A DNA stretch of 64,000 nucleotides from the NCBI GenBank assembly GCA_010645155.1, contig JAAGOF010000064.1:558551-622550 (forward strand). Direction: 5' to 3'. The position numbers and the translations under genes are program-made. Shown here piece after piece: positions 63,601-64,000 of this stretch. Below the pieces are notes generated by a model. That model made no database searches, had not been told where the DNA came from, and worked only from the letters and a program-made list of their open reading frames with translations. Origin of the DNA: Tigriopus japonicus (Eukaryota > Arthropoda > Copepoda > Harpacticoida > Harpacticidae). The first letter of the stretch is position 1. The number at the start of each line of letters is the position of its first letter.

Positions 63601-64000
63601 CAGGAATCTCGGCAAGTTTGCTTACCTCAAAGCCTTGCGAATTTTTTTTTGGTATCATATTAGTTTGGAAATAGCAAGTTCAGATACTCACTTCATATTC
63701 ATCATGAAATATTGTGTTATACTCTGCCATGGACCTCTAGAGATATCTCTAAATGTCCGTGACTCTGCTCACCTCTCACACAGTTATTTTTGATTGTGTA
63801 GGTAGGCAGAAGGTCAATAAAAACTTTGACCAGTTTGGTGTTTTTCAAAAAAACCTTCAGGGCCCCCGTGGAAAATGCTAGGGCCCCAGTTTAAGAACCG
63901 CTGCTTTAGATCATACCTGGAATTCTATTTCTGTTAGGGAGCTTTTCAAGCCAATCTTAAACGGATTTTGAGCTTCAATCAAAGAAAAAGGTAGAAAGAG
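63601..64000. other. non-coding to window end
   Basis: No gene or repeat recognised. The word GGGCCCCCGTGGAAAATGCT at 63860-63880 resembles ends of other dispersed repeats but has no partner in this window. Confidence 0.35.

Noticed and set aside
1..64000. CRISPR arrays, operons, rRNA genes or phage regions
   Set aside because: None seen. The regular short repeats are inside transposons with TIRs and target duplications, and gene structure is eukaryotic.

Overview
This window is nuclear DNA of an animal, most likely an arthropod. Several protein-coding genes split into exons with GT..AG introns, most only 56-86 bp long. The protein set is metazoan: a BRPF/peregrin chromatin reader, an LRWD1/ORCA-type WD40 protein, mitochondrial peptide deformylase, PDE12, SSADH, FERM and LDLa/Ig proteins. 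Gene-poor stretches are AT-rich and full of short non-autonomous DNA transposons and CR1-like retrotransposon debris. The small introns plus the transposon load fit a crustacean such as a copepod, but that placement is inference and nothing here is diagnostic.

Layout. 1-8.1 kb is transposon-rich: a 960-bp hAT-like element with a nested palindrome, a decayed THAP/P-element-type transposase, a possible mariner-type MITE and a degenerate hAT repeat. 8.2-9.3 kb has an unrecognised proline-rich ORF on the minus strand. 10.7-16.8 kb holds two minus-strand chromatin genes in tandem: an LRWD1-like WD40 protein (5 exons, no leucine-rich repeats) and an intronless BRPF/peregrin gene. 17-27 kb is mostly non-coding: hAT-like MITEs with perfect 8-bp target duplications at 18565-19863 and 26088-26841, a possible third at 20117-21405, and a truncated non-LTR reverse transcriptase at 23073-24026. 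27.3-33.8 kb has two plus-strand genes: peptide deformylase and a 1755-aa protein with three tandem dual-specificity phosphatase domains. 33.9-35 kb has a small hAT MITE, a possible SINE and retrotransposon debris. 35-38.9 kb has PDE12 (plus) and a type I membrane protein (minus) in tail-to-tail arrangement with overlapping 3' signals. 39.3-41.2 kb has two CR1-like remnants.

42.1-51.7 kb is one large minus-strand gene that I reconstructed from five exons with in-phase junctions. It encodes a predicted secreted 2336-aa protein: signal peptide, fibronectin-III-like repeats with a recurring PCxxY motif, acidic and poly-Thr linkers, six LDL-receptor class A modules and one Ig domain. An intronless FERM-domain gene lies inside its third intron on the same strand. 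The membrane protein at 36.9-38.9 kb shares the PCxxY-type extracellular motif, so this may be a small paralogous extracellular-protein cluster. 55.6-57.3 kb is a 4-exon succinate-semialdehyde-dehydrogenase-type ALDH. 58.2-59.2 kb is a 1-kb inverted repeat. 59.5-61.2 kb is a 5-exon gene of a conserved uncharacterised family (DUF4804-like). 61.6-63.6 kb is a cluster of short palindromic and hAT elements.

The most unusual features are: (i) unrelated hAT-type MITEs that share one design, short TIRs, an 8-bp duplication and an interior packed with reiterated short motifs; (ii) the Fn3/LDLa/Ig giant and its membrane-bound neighbour; (iii) the triple phosphatase with Asn in place of the pre-catalytic His in two of three domains; (iv) the nested FERM gene whose only nearby AATAAA lies inside its last codons, next to the host gene's splice acceptor.
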